From Caldimonas brevitalea (lineage in GTDB: Bacteria; Pseudomonadota; Gammaproteobacteria; Burkholderiales; Burkholderiaceae_C), in contig NZ_CP011371.1 in the NCBI RefSeq assembly GCF_001017435.1, forward strand, positions 682,001 through 746,000: 64,000 nucleotides of DNA, in the 5' to 3' direction. How positions within the stretch are numbered: the first letter of the stretch is position 1; each line of letters begins with the position of its first letter. Below the pieces are notes generated by a model. The model was not told the DNA's origin and searched no databases. It was given only the letters and a program-made list of their open reading frames with translations. The translations under genes were made by a program, and so were the position numbers. Positions 1 to 7,421 of the stretch are shown in pieces.

Positions 1-853
1 TGGATGCGTTGGCCGGCACTTCCTGGGCACCGTTGGCGGCAGCCAAAAGAATGCGGCGCCCGATCTGACCGCGGATCTCGCCACCGGGATGCGCAGCGCT
101 GTGCACGTTGAAATACATCTCGCCTGCGCGCAGTGCCTTGATCTGCTCCGTGCTCAGCTTGGTGTTGTCCGGCACCGTGAAATGACCGTGGCCACCATGG
201 TCGTGCATCGGGATCACGATGGGGCCATCACTTCCGAACGGCGCGCCATGCACATGCGCGGCGGTGGCCACCACGTCTTGCACCTCGACCTCGCCACTGA
301 GGCTGCCGTCGGACGGATTCAGCACCAGCAGGCCCGCAGCGCGCGCCTTGGTCTGGACGGGCCGGGTCTCCTGTGCGCCGGACAGCTCGGCCGTGAAGAC
401 CTCACGTCCGATCTGGCCGCGCAGCTCGCCGGCCGGATGGGCGGCGCTGTGCACGTTCACGTAGAGCTTGCCCGCGTCCAGCGACGCCAGCTGTTCGGCT
501 GTGAGCGGTGTCTCGACCAGCGTCGCCACCGAGCCCTCGAGGGTCATCGGGAACACGATCGCACCAGCCTGTCCGGCCTCGCCGGCATGGATGTGGGCGA
601 CGGTCGGGGTCAGGCCGTCGATGGTCACCGTGGCACTGAGGGTGCGCGCAGTCCGGTTGATCTTGACCGTGCCCGACGCGTTCGCCGCCGTCAGGACCGG
701 GGTGGGGGCCTCCTGGTCCCCGGTCAGTGACACCGATATCGTTTCGATGGCCGGAGTGGCAGGTGACCCGCCGTCGTCGTCACCACCACCGCCACCACCG
801 CACGCCACCAGGACGGTGGTGGCCAGAACTGCAAACACGTAGAGAGGTTTCAT
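1..853 (-). CDS. CHRD-domain lipoprotein (C-terminal part cut by window edge)
   Basis: Reading from the ATG at 853, preceded by AAGGAG at 861-866, gives a lipoprotein signal sequence ending LVAC, then a Gly/Asp-rich linker (CGGGGGGDDDGG). After it come repeated chordin-type (CHRD) units. Each ends in the family hallmark of a VNVHSAAHPAGELRGQIG-type segment, seen at about residues 110 and 250, and a third unit begins at the window edge (ANGAQEVPANAS). CHRD proteins are extracellular or surface-anchored; their biochemical role in bacteria is poorly defined. The first Cys suggests a lipid anchor in the outer or inner membrane. The frame stays open to base 1, so the C-terminus lies outside the window. 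The plus-strand reading frames here are antisense shadows. Confidence 0.85.
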   Translation of the reverse strand, partial: MKPLYVFAVLATTVLVACGGGGGGDDDGGSPATPAIETISVSLTGDQEAPTPVLTAANASGTVKINRTARTLSATVTIDGLTPTVAHIHAGEAGQAGAIVFPMTLEGSVATLVETPLTAEQLASLDAGKLYVNVHSAAHPAGELRGQIGREVFTAELSGAQETRPVQTKARAAGLLVLNPSDGSLSGEVEVQDVVATAAHVHGAPFGSDGPIVIPMHDHGGHGHFTVPDNTKLSTEQIKALRAGEMYFNVHSAAHPGGEIRGQIGRRILLAAANGAQEVPANAS

Positions 854-1143
854 CCAAAGGCTCCTTGAAGGTTCGAGCAGGAAGGTCTGCCCGAAACATC
901 TACGGAGCCGGCGTGCAAATGGATCCCCCTAGAACGAGGAAGACGGCGTAACGTTTCGTTCGCCTCCTGGCTGGCCAGGGCTTGCGTCTCGATGGCAAGC
1001 GGCATTGCACCACCCCGAAGCGATCGTTTCGCTTTGCTGTATTGAACCTAGGAAAAATCTCCTTAACAATCTAACAGCGAGCACCGCATCCATCGCGGAT
1101 CGGTGCAGGCGCCATCAGCCCTAGCCAAAGTCATCACATTTAC

Positions 1144-1683
1144 ATGCTTTCATCGCCGCTGTACGTCGCCGTTTTCACTGCCATGGCGGTGATGGCCCGG
1201 CTCGCGAGCCTCGCCATTTCCAAACGCAACGAGTCGAGGCTGAGACAGCGCGGCGGTGTCGAATTCGATCCGCGGAACACACGCTGGCTCGCGTTCGCGC
1301 ACACGCTGTACTACCTGAGCGCCGCGCTGGAAGGATGGGCCCGGGGCACGGAGCCGACGGCCCTGTCCCTGGCGGGGGTCGGGCTGTGGTTACTCTCGAT
1401 GCTGGCCCTGGTGCTGGTCATTGCCGAGTTGCGCGAGTTCTGGACCGTCAAGATCATCATCGCGCCGACACATCAACTGCGCGCCGGCTCCCTGTACCGA
1501 TTCTTCAAGCATCCGAACTACCTGCTCAACATCGGTCCTGAGCTGATCGGCTTTGCGCTGGCGATGGAGGCCTGGGCCACCCTGGTCATCGGGCTGCCCC
1601 TCTACCTGTCGATCTTGCTGCGTCGTATCCGCGTGGAAGAGGCGGCGATGGCGAAGGTTTTCCCTGGTTACGGCCGGTCCTAG
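1144..1683 (+). CDS. Isoprenylcysteine carboxylmethyltransferase-like membrane protein
   Basis: A 179-residue integral membrane protein with about five hydrophobic segments. The C-terminal half carries the ICMT/PEMT-type core: a basic stretch (VKIIIAPTHQL), then YRFFKHPNYLLN, then a buried acidic residue in PELIGFAL, and a final RIRVEEAAM segment. In known relatives this region binds S-adenosylmethionine and methylates small or lipid substrates; bacterial versions often accompany polyketide or quinone genes. The substrate is unknown here. The ATG at 1144 has only a weak ribosome site. The gene stands alone, convergent with the LysR gene that ends 43 bases downstream. Confidence 0.75.
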   Translation: MLSSPLYVAVFTAMAVMARLASLAISKRNESRLRQRGGVEFDPRNTRWLAFAHTLYYLSAALEGWARGTEPTALSLAGVGLWLLSMLALVLVIAELREFWTVKIIIAPTHQLRAGSLYRFFKHPNYLLNIGPELIGFALAMEAWATLVIGLPLYLSILLRRIRVEEAAMAKVFPGYGRS

Positions 1684-1725
1684 TGACCGGCGGTAGAACG
1701 TCGCCCTTTGCGGGCTCGTCGCAGG

Positions 1726-2703
1726 TCAGCCGACGGCGCCGAGGGCGGCGCTCTTCAGGCTCGGGGTCACCCCCGGTGCCCGATCCAGCCAGATGTCGCG
1801 CTGGCCGCCGCCATAGCTCTGCACCAGGAAGTCCACGAATGCACGCGCCTTGGCCGGCACGTACTTGCGGCTGGGCACCGCTGCATACAGCTGATAGGTC
1901 AGCACATGCCATTGCGGCAGCAAGCGCACCAGGGTGCGCGCTTGCAAGGCGGCGCCGACCACATAGCTGGGCAGCCCGACATAGCCCAGCCCGGCCGTGG
2001 CCGCCGAGAGCAGCGTGTCGACATCGACGCTGCTGATCACCGGGCGAGGCTCCACCGTGATCGGCTGCGCGCCCTCGTCGTCTCGCTGGTCGAAGCGCCA
2101 GATGCCGTGTCCTTGCGCGCCGAAGACCAGGCAATCGCGTTCGGCCAGTTCCTCGGGGCGGCGCAGTTCTCCATCTCGCGACAGCTGTGACGGCGCGACA
2201 CATGCAACGGCCTCCGTCAGGGCCAGCGGCCGGGCGACGAAGTCGTTGCCCAAGGTCCAGCCCCCACCGACCAGCTGCACGCAGACGTCATAGCTGTCGT
2301 CTGCCGCCACGTGGCAGCCGCCCGTGGTCATCTCCAGCGTCACTGACGGGTAGCGGCGGCGGAACGCGGGTAGCCGGTCCATCAACGTATGAACCGCGAA
2401 CGAGTTCGGCACCAGGAGACGCAGCGGTCCCTTCGGTGTGGCCACAGAGTCCGCGACCAGCGCATTGGCTTCCTCGACCTGCTGCAGGATGCTGCGCGCC
2501 CGTTCCAGATAGTCCTCGCCCACGGACGTCAGCACCAGCCTGCGGGAGGTGCGGTGGATCAGCCGCGCGCCGAGTTCACTTTCCAGCTTGGCAACCGCAC
2601 GCGTGACGGCAGCGGGAGAGAGGTCAAGGTGCCGCGCCGCCCCGGCAAGACTTCCACAGTCCACCACGCGCACGAAAACGCGCATCGAGTACAAGCTGTC
2701 CAC
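1726..2703 (-). CDS. LysR-family transcriptional regulator
   Basis: 325 residues, about the usual LysR length. The N-terminal winged helix-turn-helix lies at residues 1-60 (MRVFVRVVDCGSLAGAARHL, then SPAAVTRAVAKLE), followed by the periplasmic-binding-like effector domain. The start is GTG at 2703, with GGAGG seven bases upstream. The gene diverges from the SDR and alpha/beta hydrolase at 2904-4515 across a 200-base gap. That is the typical layout for a LysR protein controlling its neighbours, so these two enzymes are the best candidate targets. The inducer cannot be read from the sequence. Confidence 0.9.
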   Translation of the reverse strand: MDSLYSMRVFVRVVDCGSLAGAARHLDLSPAAVTRAVAKLESELGARLIHRTSRRLVLTSVGEDYLERARSILQQVEEANALVADSVATPKGPLRLLVPNSFAVHTLMDRLPAFRRRYPSVTLEMTTGGCHVAADDSYDVCVQLVGGGWTLGNDFVARPLALTEAVACVAPSQLSRDGELRRPEELAERDCLVFGAQGHGIWRFDQRDDEGAQPITVEPRPVISSVDVDTLLSAATAGLGYVGLPSYVVGAALQARTLVRLLPQWHVLTYQLYAAVPSRKYVPAKARAFVDFLVQSYGGGQRDIWLDRAPGVTPSLKSAALGAVG

Positions 2704-2903
2704 AGCGTCACCTCCGTATCGTGTGCGAGCCGGCGCACTTTACCGGATCGAGGTCGCGCAGCGGTTGAATGCGCCGATGGACGCCATAGCCGGTCGCCGA
2801 TCACACGACGACATTGCGCTGGACGCAAGGTTGGGTTTCGGCCAACGTCCTCCTTGGCGCGCGGACCGGTGTCCACAATCTCCGCACTTTCAACGATCGG
2901 AGA

Positions 2904-3665
2904 ATGCGCGTGTCCTATGCAGACAAGGTTGTGGTCATCACCGGCGCCAGCAGCGGCATCGGCAAGGAACTGGCCGCGCAACTGGCCGTACAAGGCGCTC
3001 GGCTGGTGCTGGCGGATCTGCAGGAAGGTGCCAGCGTGCAACAGGCCGATGGCGCGCCGGCGCTGTTCATCCGTACCGACGTGTCGCAGCAGGCCGGGGT
3101 GCGTTATCTGTTCGACGAGGTGCGGCGCAAGGGTTTGCGCATCGACTACTTCTTCTCCAATGCCGGCATCAGCCTCCCGATGAACGGAGCTTCCTCGGAA
3201 GACGATTGGACGCGGATGCTGTCGACCAACCTGATGAGCCATGTGCGCGTGGGCCGCTGTATCACCGAGTTGATGGCCACGGGCAGCCGGCCGCATCTGG
3301 TGATCACCGCGTCCGCCTCCAGCTTCCTGAGCGAGTTGACCAGCATCGGCTATGCGACCACGAAGTACGCCACCTTTGGCTACGCCGAGTGGATGGCCTT
3401 CTCCTACCGCAAACAAGGTCTCAAAGTGTCGGTCGCCTGCCCCGAAGCAGTCTGGACACCGCTGATCGACGACATTCCCTACCTGCAGGCCGGGGCGATT
3501 TCAGTCCAGGAGGCGGCCCGCCAGATGCTCAGGGGCACGCTGGAAGACAAGTTCCTGATCACGACGCACGAAGGCACGGTCGAAAAGATGCAGCAGAAGT
3601 ATGCCGACGTGGACGGCTATGTACGCACGATCGCGGACTTCCGCGAGGATGCGCTGCGGGCCTAA
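2904..3665 (+). CDS. SDR-family NAD(P)-dependent oxidoreductase
   Basis: 253 residues from ATG 2904 (MRVSYADKVVVITG). A longer in-frame start at 2814 adds sequence with no family match. It has the classical SDR features: cofactor loop TGASSGIGKE near residue 12, FSNAGIS in place of the NNAG motif, the catalytic Ser in SASSF, and a YATTK segment matching YxxxK. It should reduce or oxidise an alcohol/carbonyl substrate with NAD(P)H. It is followed after 43 bases by an exported alpha/beta hydrolase and is divergent from a LysR regulator, suggesting a small catabolic or detoxification unit. The substrate is unknown. Confidence 0.85.
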   Translation: MRVSYADKVVVITGASSGIGKELAAQLAVQGARLVLADLQEGASVQQADGAPALFIRTDVSQQAGVRYLFDEVRRKGLRIDYFFSNAGISLPMNGASSEDDWTRMLSTNLMSHVRVGRCITELMATGSRPHLVITASASSFLSELTSIGYATTKYATFGYAEWMAFSYRKQGLKVSVACPEAVWTPLIDDIPYLQAGAISVQEAARQMLRGTLEDKFLITTHEGTVEKMQQKYADVDGYVRTIADFREDALRA

Positions 3666-3708
3666 GCCCGTGCGACCCCAACCCCTTCAATCCACCGGAA
3701 GATTCATC

Positions 3709-4515
3709 ATGAATACCAGTCAACTGATGGCCGCGAGCGCGGCCGCCGTCTCGATCAGCCTTTGTGCCGGCGCGGCCCAGGCTGCCCCCGGCGATGCCAC
3801 GAGCCCGGGCAAGCCCACCGTCGTGCTGGTGCACGGCGCCTTCGCCGGTTCCGACAGCTGGAACGCGGTGGCGGCGGCACTGGGCGCTAAGGGCTATACG
3901 GTCGTGGCGGCCGCCAACCCGCTGCGCAGCGTCAGTGGCGATGCCGCCTATGTGCGCGCACTGGCGTCCAGCATTGCGGCGCCGGTGGTCCTGGTCGGCC
4001 ACTCCTATGGCGGTACCGTGATCGCCAATGCCGCCACCGGCCTGAAGAACGTCAAGGCACTGGTCTTCGTGGGCGCATTCGCGCCCGACAAGGGTGAGAC
4101 GGTGATCGAGCTGTCGGGGCGCTATCCGGGCAGCACGCTAGGCGACGCCCTGGCGCCGCCGGTCCCGCTGGGCGGCGGCGGCAAGGATCTGTATATCGAT
4201 CAGGCCAAGTTCCATGCCCAGTTCGCGGCGGACGTGCCGGCGCCGACCGCGCGCCTGATGGCGGCCACTCAGCGACCGGTGGCCGAAGCCGCGCTGACCG
4301 AACCTTCGGGCGACCCGGCATGGAAGACTATTCCCTCATGGTTCATCTTCGGCACCGCCGACAAGAACATCCCGCCCGCGGCGATGAAGTTCATGGCGGT
4401 GCGCGCGGGTGCCCGCAAGATCGTCGAGATCCCGAAGGCGTCGCACGTGCCGAACGTGAGCCATCCTGCCGAGATCGCCCAGCTGATCGAAGAGGCGGCT
4501 GCGGCCAAGCTGTGA
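3709..4515 (+). CDS. Exported alpha/beta hydrolase (esterase-like)
   Basis: 268 residues from ATG 3709 with GGAAG upstream. An earlier in-frame start would overlap the SDR. The first 25 residues form a Sec signal peptide ending AGAAQAA. The hydrolase core follows: oxyanion-loop motif VLVHGAFAGS, the nucleophile elbow GHSYGG, an Asp in FGTADKNI, and the catalytic His in KASHVPN. The sequence resembles small salicylate/methyl-ester-type esterases of the AB-hydrolase_6 group. It probably acts in the periplasm on a small ester. The SDR 43 bases upstream is likely co-transcribed. Confidence 0.85.
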   Translation: MNTSQLMAASAAAVSISLCAGAAQAAPGDATSPGKPTVVLVHGAFAGSDSWNAVAAALGAKGYTVVAAANPLRSVSGDAAYVRALASSIAAPVVLVGHSYGGTVIANAATGLKNVKALVFVGAFAPDKGETVIELSGRYPGSTLGDALAPPVPLGGGGKDLYIDQAKFHAQFAADVPAPTARLMAATQRPVAEAALTEPSGDPAWKTIPSWFIFGTADKNIPPAAMKFMAVRAGARKIVEIPKASHVPNVSHPAEIAQLIEEAAAAKL

Positions 4516-4590
4516 GCCAGGCGACCGCCCAGCGCCGCCGGCGAACGCCGAAGGTCGGCGGTGATGGGCGATGGCAGTGCAACCCCGGCG

Positions 4591-4617
4591 AAAAAAAAGG
4601 CGCCCGAAGGCGCCCGA
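4591..4617 (-). terminator. Rho-independent terminator of the Ro60/Y-RNA unit
   Basis: On the minus strand the sequence reads GGGCGCC, loop TTCG, GGCGCC, then eight T residues. This strong intrinsic terminator ends the minus-strand unit that includes the Y RNAs, Ro60, HNH and rtcB. It also separates this unit from the hydrolase gene on the other strand. Confidence 0.9.
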
Positions 4618-4686
4618 CAACAACGGTGCGATGAACAGGAAGGGCCAGCCCCGCCTGTAGGTATCGCAAGAACAGGTTGAAAACAG

Positions 4687-4841
4687 AAAAAGAATCCGCC
4701 TGAAGCAGATGACGAGTATCGGTGAAACGTCGTGCTCTACCCACTGAGCTACGGTCCCCCTCATATGAGACCGGCGGGACTCGAACCCGCGACACGAGAT
4801 GAAGAGTCTGTAGTTCCACCTGCATTCACCGCCCCGGGCGG
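4687..4841 (-). ncRNA. Y RNA, YrlA-like, with circularly permuted tRNA mimic (Y3)
   Basis: Reading the minus strand, the outer stem pairs TGAATGCAGGTG (4830-4819 region) with CATCTGCTTCA (about 4711-4701). It has one bulged T, as in a Ro60-binding stem. The loop contains three tRNA modules in permuted order: a T arm (GCGGG-TTCGAGT-CCCGC, 4790-4774), then an acceptor-like hairpin (CGGTCTC 4773-4767 pairing with GGGACCG 4758-4752), then a canonical D arm (GCTC-AGTGGGTA-GAGC, 4749-4734). The anticodon stem is replaced by the junction to the Y stem. A five-T run follows at 4691-4687. This is the architecture known for Salmonella YrlA RNAs, and it lies directly downstream of a Ro60 gene. Exact ends are inferred from pairing. 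Confidence 0.8.
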
Positions 4842-4941
4842 AAAAAAGGTGGCGCGACGAGAGGAGGCAAGACCTCGCCAGTCGCCCGGCGGCAAGAGTC
4901 GAACTTGCTGGTCCCGATGTAGTCCTGCCGGCATTCGCGCC
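4842..4941 (-). ncRNA. Y RNA-like, T-arm-only variant (Y2)
   Basis: The minus strand gives a perfect 7-bp terminal helix, GGCGCGA (4941-4935) with TCGCGCC (4857-4851), extended by GGCAGG with CTTGCC. Inside, GACC/GGTC closes a junction with a tRNA-like T arm (GCAAG-TTCGACT-CTTGC) and a short acceptor-like hairpin (CGCC...GGCG). There is no D arm. Motifs shared with the two neighbouring RNAs are GAATGCC and GGACTACA on the 5' side and CTCGTC on the 3' side. Six T residues at 4847-4842 follow the helix and could terminate it. I interpret it as a second Ro60-associated Y RNA. Confidence 0.7.
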
Positions 4942-4968
4942 GAAAAATCAAAGGGAGATCGCTCGGTC

Positions 4969-5087
4969 AGCGCCACCGGCGACGAGAGTCACAAGAGTTT
5001 GCCGGCCGGTGTCCCGGCTGGGAGTTCGCACGCTCCCGTGGCAAGGTGGCGCTGTACGCCTGTGGGCATTCATTCGCCTGTGGCGCT
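4969..5087 (-). ncRNA. Y RNA-like, nearest to the Ro60 gene (Y1)
   Basis: The ends pair perfectly: AGCGCCAC (5087-5080) with GTGGCGCT (4976-4969). A further 5 bp (GGCGA with TCGCC) follow after one mismatch. The 5' strand reads GGCGAATG, close to the CGAA-type motif conserved in bacterial Y RNA stems. The head has TTGCC/GGCAA enclosing two hairpins: GGGAG...CTCCC (T-arm-like, degenerate loop CGTGCGAA) and GCCGG-GACA-CCGGC (acceptor-like). A T-rich tract lies at about 4954-4943. It begins only 24 bases after the Ro60 stop codon, so it may be processed from the same transcript. Confidence 0.65.
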
Positions 5088-5110
5088 TTCCTGCTGCTGC
5101 GCAGACGTCC

Positions 5111-6703
5111 TCACCGGGCCTCGAGCGGGATCTTCTCGATCTCGCCCACCCAGTGCTCCGCCTCCAGCGTGCCCTTCGCAAACTGCGAGATCGTGCCGAA
5201 GACGGCGTCGGAGAACCCGCCGACGTTCATCACGTCGGGCCGCTCTGCCGCCTGTGTCGTGTGGTAGGGCTGGAGGTCGATGCACACCAGCTTGGCCAGC
5301 GGACAACGCGACTTCAGCTGTGACCATTGCCGCATCGTTTCGGTGCCACCATACCCTCGGGCATCCACCCAGGACTGGTTGTCCGAGACGATGACGACCA
5401 GGTCGACCGACGCACCTTGCTGGTTCAGCCGCGCCAGCGGCGCACTCACGTTGGTGCCACCGCCGCCCACGGCCGCCAGGTTGGCGGCGTTGGTCATCAC
5501 TGAGTCGCGCGGGTTCAGGTCGACCGTCACGACCGTTTGCTCGAACGGCAGCACCTGCGTGCGCGGGTTCTTCGCGCCGAAGGCCGCCGCCACGAGTGCC
5601 GCAACGTCGATACAACGGACGGCCGACGTTGCCGAGCCGCGATGGCCGGTCACCGGCGTGCTCATCGAGCCCGACACGTCCGGGCACACCACGACGTGCC
5701 CGTCCAGCACGGGTACGTTGACCAGCGCCGCTTCCATCGCGTCTTGCAGTGCATCGCGCACCACCGCCGGCACGTCGTCAGGGCCCGCCGCCTTGTACGC
5801 CGCCAGCAGCTGGTAAGGCAGCACGCGCGCCCGCATGACAGCCGACGCATCGCGCAGCTTCGCGGCCACTGCGTCGGCCACGCCCGGCACCGCGAACACG
5901 CCGTGGCGTGCGAAGGTGTTCAGGTTCTGCCGCAGCATCTGCCACGAGCCCTTGCGAGCGATCTCCGCCCAGTGCTCGGTGGTCAGCGGCAGTGCGGTGA
6001 GCAGCTGGAATGGCACGTCCGGCAGCACCGGCAGCGGTTGGCCGTCGCGAGGCTCGTGGAGCAAGGCGTGCTTGAAGCGCTCGAACGCCCAGGTCAGCGG
6101 CGGCAGCGCCGCGTCGTCATACGGCTTGCCGATCAGCCAGGCGAACCACGCGGCTTGCCAGGCTTCGGCCGGCTTCGGGTGCACCATCTTCACCACGTCG
6201 GCCAGCGACGGGCTGTTGCCCACCGAAGCCTGCAGCAGCTGCAGTTCGCTGGCCGTTTGCAGCCAGTGCTGCACCAGCTTCTTGGGTCGCGAGCCGAGCG
6301 ACTTGCGACCCGTCACGCCGGAGCGGACGATCTGCACGAAGTTGCGCAGCATCTTGCCGTTGTCGACCACTTGGCCGAACACCGCCTCGAGCAGGTGGAC
6401 GTCGCGGGTTGCGAGCACGGCCAGCAGCAGCGCCGGCATGTCCTTCATGTGGCCGGCGCGGCGCGCGTGCAGGGCCGTCTTCGCCACGAAGGACGGATCC
6501 ACCTCGCGGGCCAGCGCCAGCACCCGCCCCAGCTGCTCTTCGGCCGAGGCGTAGAAGGTGTGGTTCAGGCAGCCGGTAGCCGCCAGTTGCGCCAGTTGGT
6601 GGCGCGGGCTGAAGGCGTAGGCCGGGGCCTGCTCGTGGTTCACGGCGTCGGCCTTCGGCAGCAGCACACCCTTCAGCGTCTGGAACAGTTGGGTGTTGAC
6701 CAT
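5111..6703 (-). CDS. rsr: Ro60/TROVE-domain RNA-binding protein (Rsr)
   Basis: 530 residues from ATG 6703 with GAGGAGG upstream, the normal length for bacterial Ro. The N-terminal two thirds is the TROVE HEAT-repeat ring, recognisable by the segment KTALHARRAGHMKDMPALLL and the following helices. The C-terminal third is a von Willebrand A domain with an intact MIDAS motif DVSGSMS (Asp342, Ser344, Ser346) and a later GGGGTNVS loop. Ro60 proteins bind Y RNAs on the outer ring surface and misfolded RNA ends in the central hole; with Y RNA they can gate access to exonucleases. Three Y-RNA-like genes follow immediately. HNH and rtcB lie upstream on the same strand, 42 and 714 bases away, so one operon is likely. 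Confidence 0.93.
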   Translation of the reverse strand: MVNTQLFQTLKGVLLPKADAVNHEQAPAYAFSPRHQLAQLAATGCLNHTFYASAEEQLGRVLALAREVDPSFVAKTALHARRAGHMKDMPALLLAVLATRDVHLLEAVFGQVVDNGKMLRNFVQIVRSGVTGRKSLGSRPKKLVQHWLQTASELQLLQASVGNSPSLADVVKMVHPKPAEAWQAAWFAWLIGKPYDDAALPPLTWAFERFKHALLHEPRDGQPLPVLPDVPFQLLTALPLTTEHWAEIARKGSWQMLRQNLNTFARHGVFAVPGVADAVAAKLRDASAVMRARVLPYQLLAAYKAAGPDDVPAVVRDALQDAMEAALVNVPVLDGHVVVCPDVSGSMSTPVTGHRGSATSAVRCIDVAALVAAAFGAKNPRTQVLPFEQTVVTVDLNPRDSVMTNAANLAAVGGGGTNVSAPLARLNQQGASVDLVVIVSDNQSWVDARGYGGTETMRQWSQLKSRCPLAKLVCIDLQPYHTTQAAERPDVMNVGGFSDAVFGTISQFAKGTLEAEHWVGEIEKIPLEAR

Positions 6704-6745
6704 TGAAGCCTCCTCACGGTCTTGGTCATTGGGTAACGGGTCACA

Positions 6746-7309
6746 TCAGCTCAGCCGCGACCCCTTGGGCAGCCGCGCCGCCAGCCACTCGTGCACGTCG
6801 GCGCGGATGTGGCGGCCTTCGAGCAAAAAGTCTTCAAAGCGGCTGGGCACGTAGGGCAGGTAGACGAGCGGCATGCGTGCTTCTTCCGGCGTTCGGTCGG
6901 CCTTGCGACCGTTGCAGGGGCCGCAGGCGGTGACGAGGTTCATCCAGGTCCATCCGCCGCCGCGCGACTCCGGCACGATGTGTTCGCATTGCAGCTCGCG
7001 CTCCGGCCAGCGTTGGCCGCAGTACGCACAGGTGAACCGGTCGCGCCGGAACAGCTTGTGCTTGGCGAACGAGGGCGTCACGTCGAACAGGTTGATGCGC
7101 GGTGCGCCCCGCAGCGCGATGATCGGGTGCACGTCGATCAACGACTGCCGGCCCGTCTTGGTGTTGAAGCCGCCGCGCAGCGTGCGCAGCGGCGTGCTGC
7201 CGTCGACCCAGGCGATGGTGTCGGTGGCGTAGTGCAGGGCCGCGTGTTCCAGCGTGATCCAACGCTGCGGGGTGCCCTGGATGTCCAGTTGCAGAACGTG
7301 CTGGTGCAT
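6746..7309 (-). CDS. HNH endonuclease
   Basis: 187 residues from ATG 7309 with GGAGG upstream. The core at residues 85-140 has a zinc ribbon (Cys94, Cys97, Cys129, Cys132) and the HNH residues His110 (in QCEHIVPESRGG), Asn124 and Asn133 (in CNGRKADRTPEEA). This is the common small HNH family, which can cut or nick nucleic acid. The N-terminal 85 residues match nothing I recognise specifically. It sits between rtcB and the Ro60 gene, 42 bases from the latter, so it is probably part of the RNA-processing unit rather than a homing enzyme. Whether it cuts RNA or DNA cannot be decided here. Confidence 0.88.
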   Translation of the reverse strand: MHQHVLQLDIQGTPQRWITLEHAALHYATDTIAWVDGSTPLRTLRGGFNTKTGRQSLIDVHPIIALRGAPRINLFDVTPSFAKHKLFRRDRFTCAYCGQRWPERELQCEHIVPESRGGGWTWMNLVTACGPCNGRKADRTPEEARMPLVYLPYVPSRFEDFLLEGRHIRADVHEWLAARLPKGSRLS

Positions 7310-7360
7310 CGGAGGTGCCTCCTTTCTTCCTTTTCTCCAGCTTGTTTTCGATAAGAAGAG

Positions 7361-7421
7361 CTGAAGGAAGACACCGCTTGTCCTGCCTCGCCGCTTGCAA
7401 GCGGCGAGGTGCCTTCTTCAG
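7361..7421 (-). repeat. Long inverted repeat overlapping the rtcB stop codon
   Basis: A perfect 24-base palindrome at 7386-7409 (CTCGCCGCTTGCAAGCGGCG core) is flanked by further arms. CTGAAGAAGGCACC (7421-7408 on the minus strand, containing the rtcB stop) nearly matches GGTGTCTTCCTTCAG (7375-7361). The result is one very long hairpin between rtcB and the HNH gene. No T run follows, so it looks like an mRNA stability or processing element rather than a terminator. Confidence 0.7.

Noticed and set aside
89..730. Plus-strand 213-codon frame at the left edge
   Set aside because: Antisense to the CHRD lipoprotein, which has a signal peptide, ribosome site and repeated motifs.
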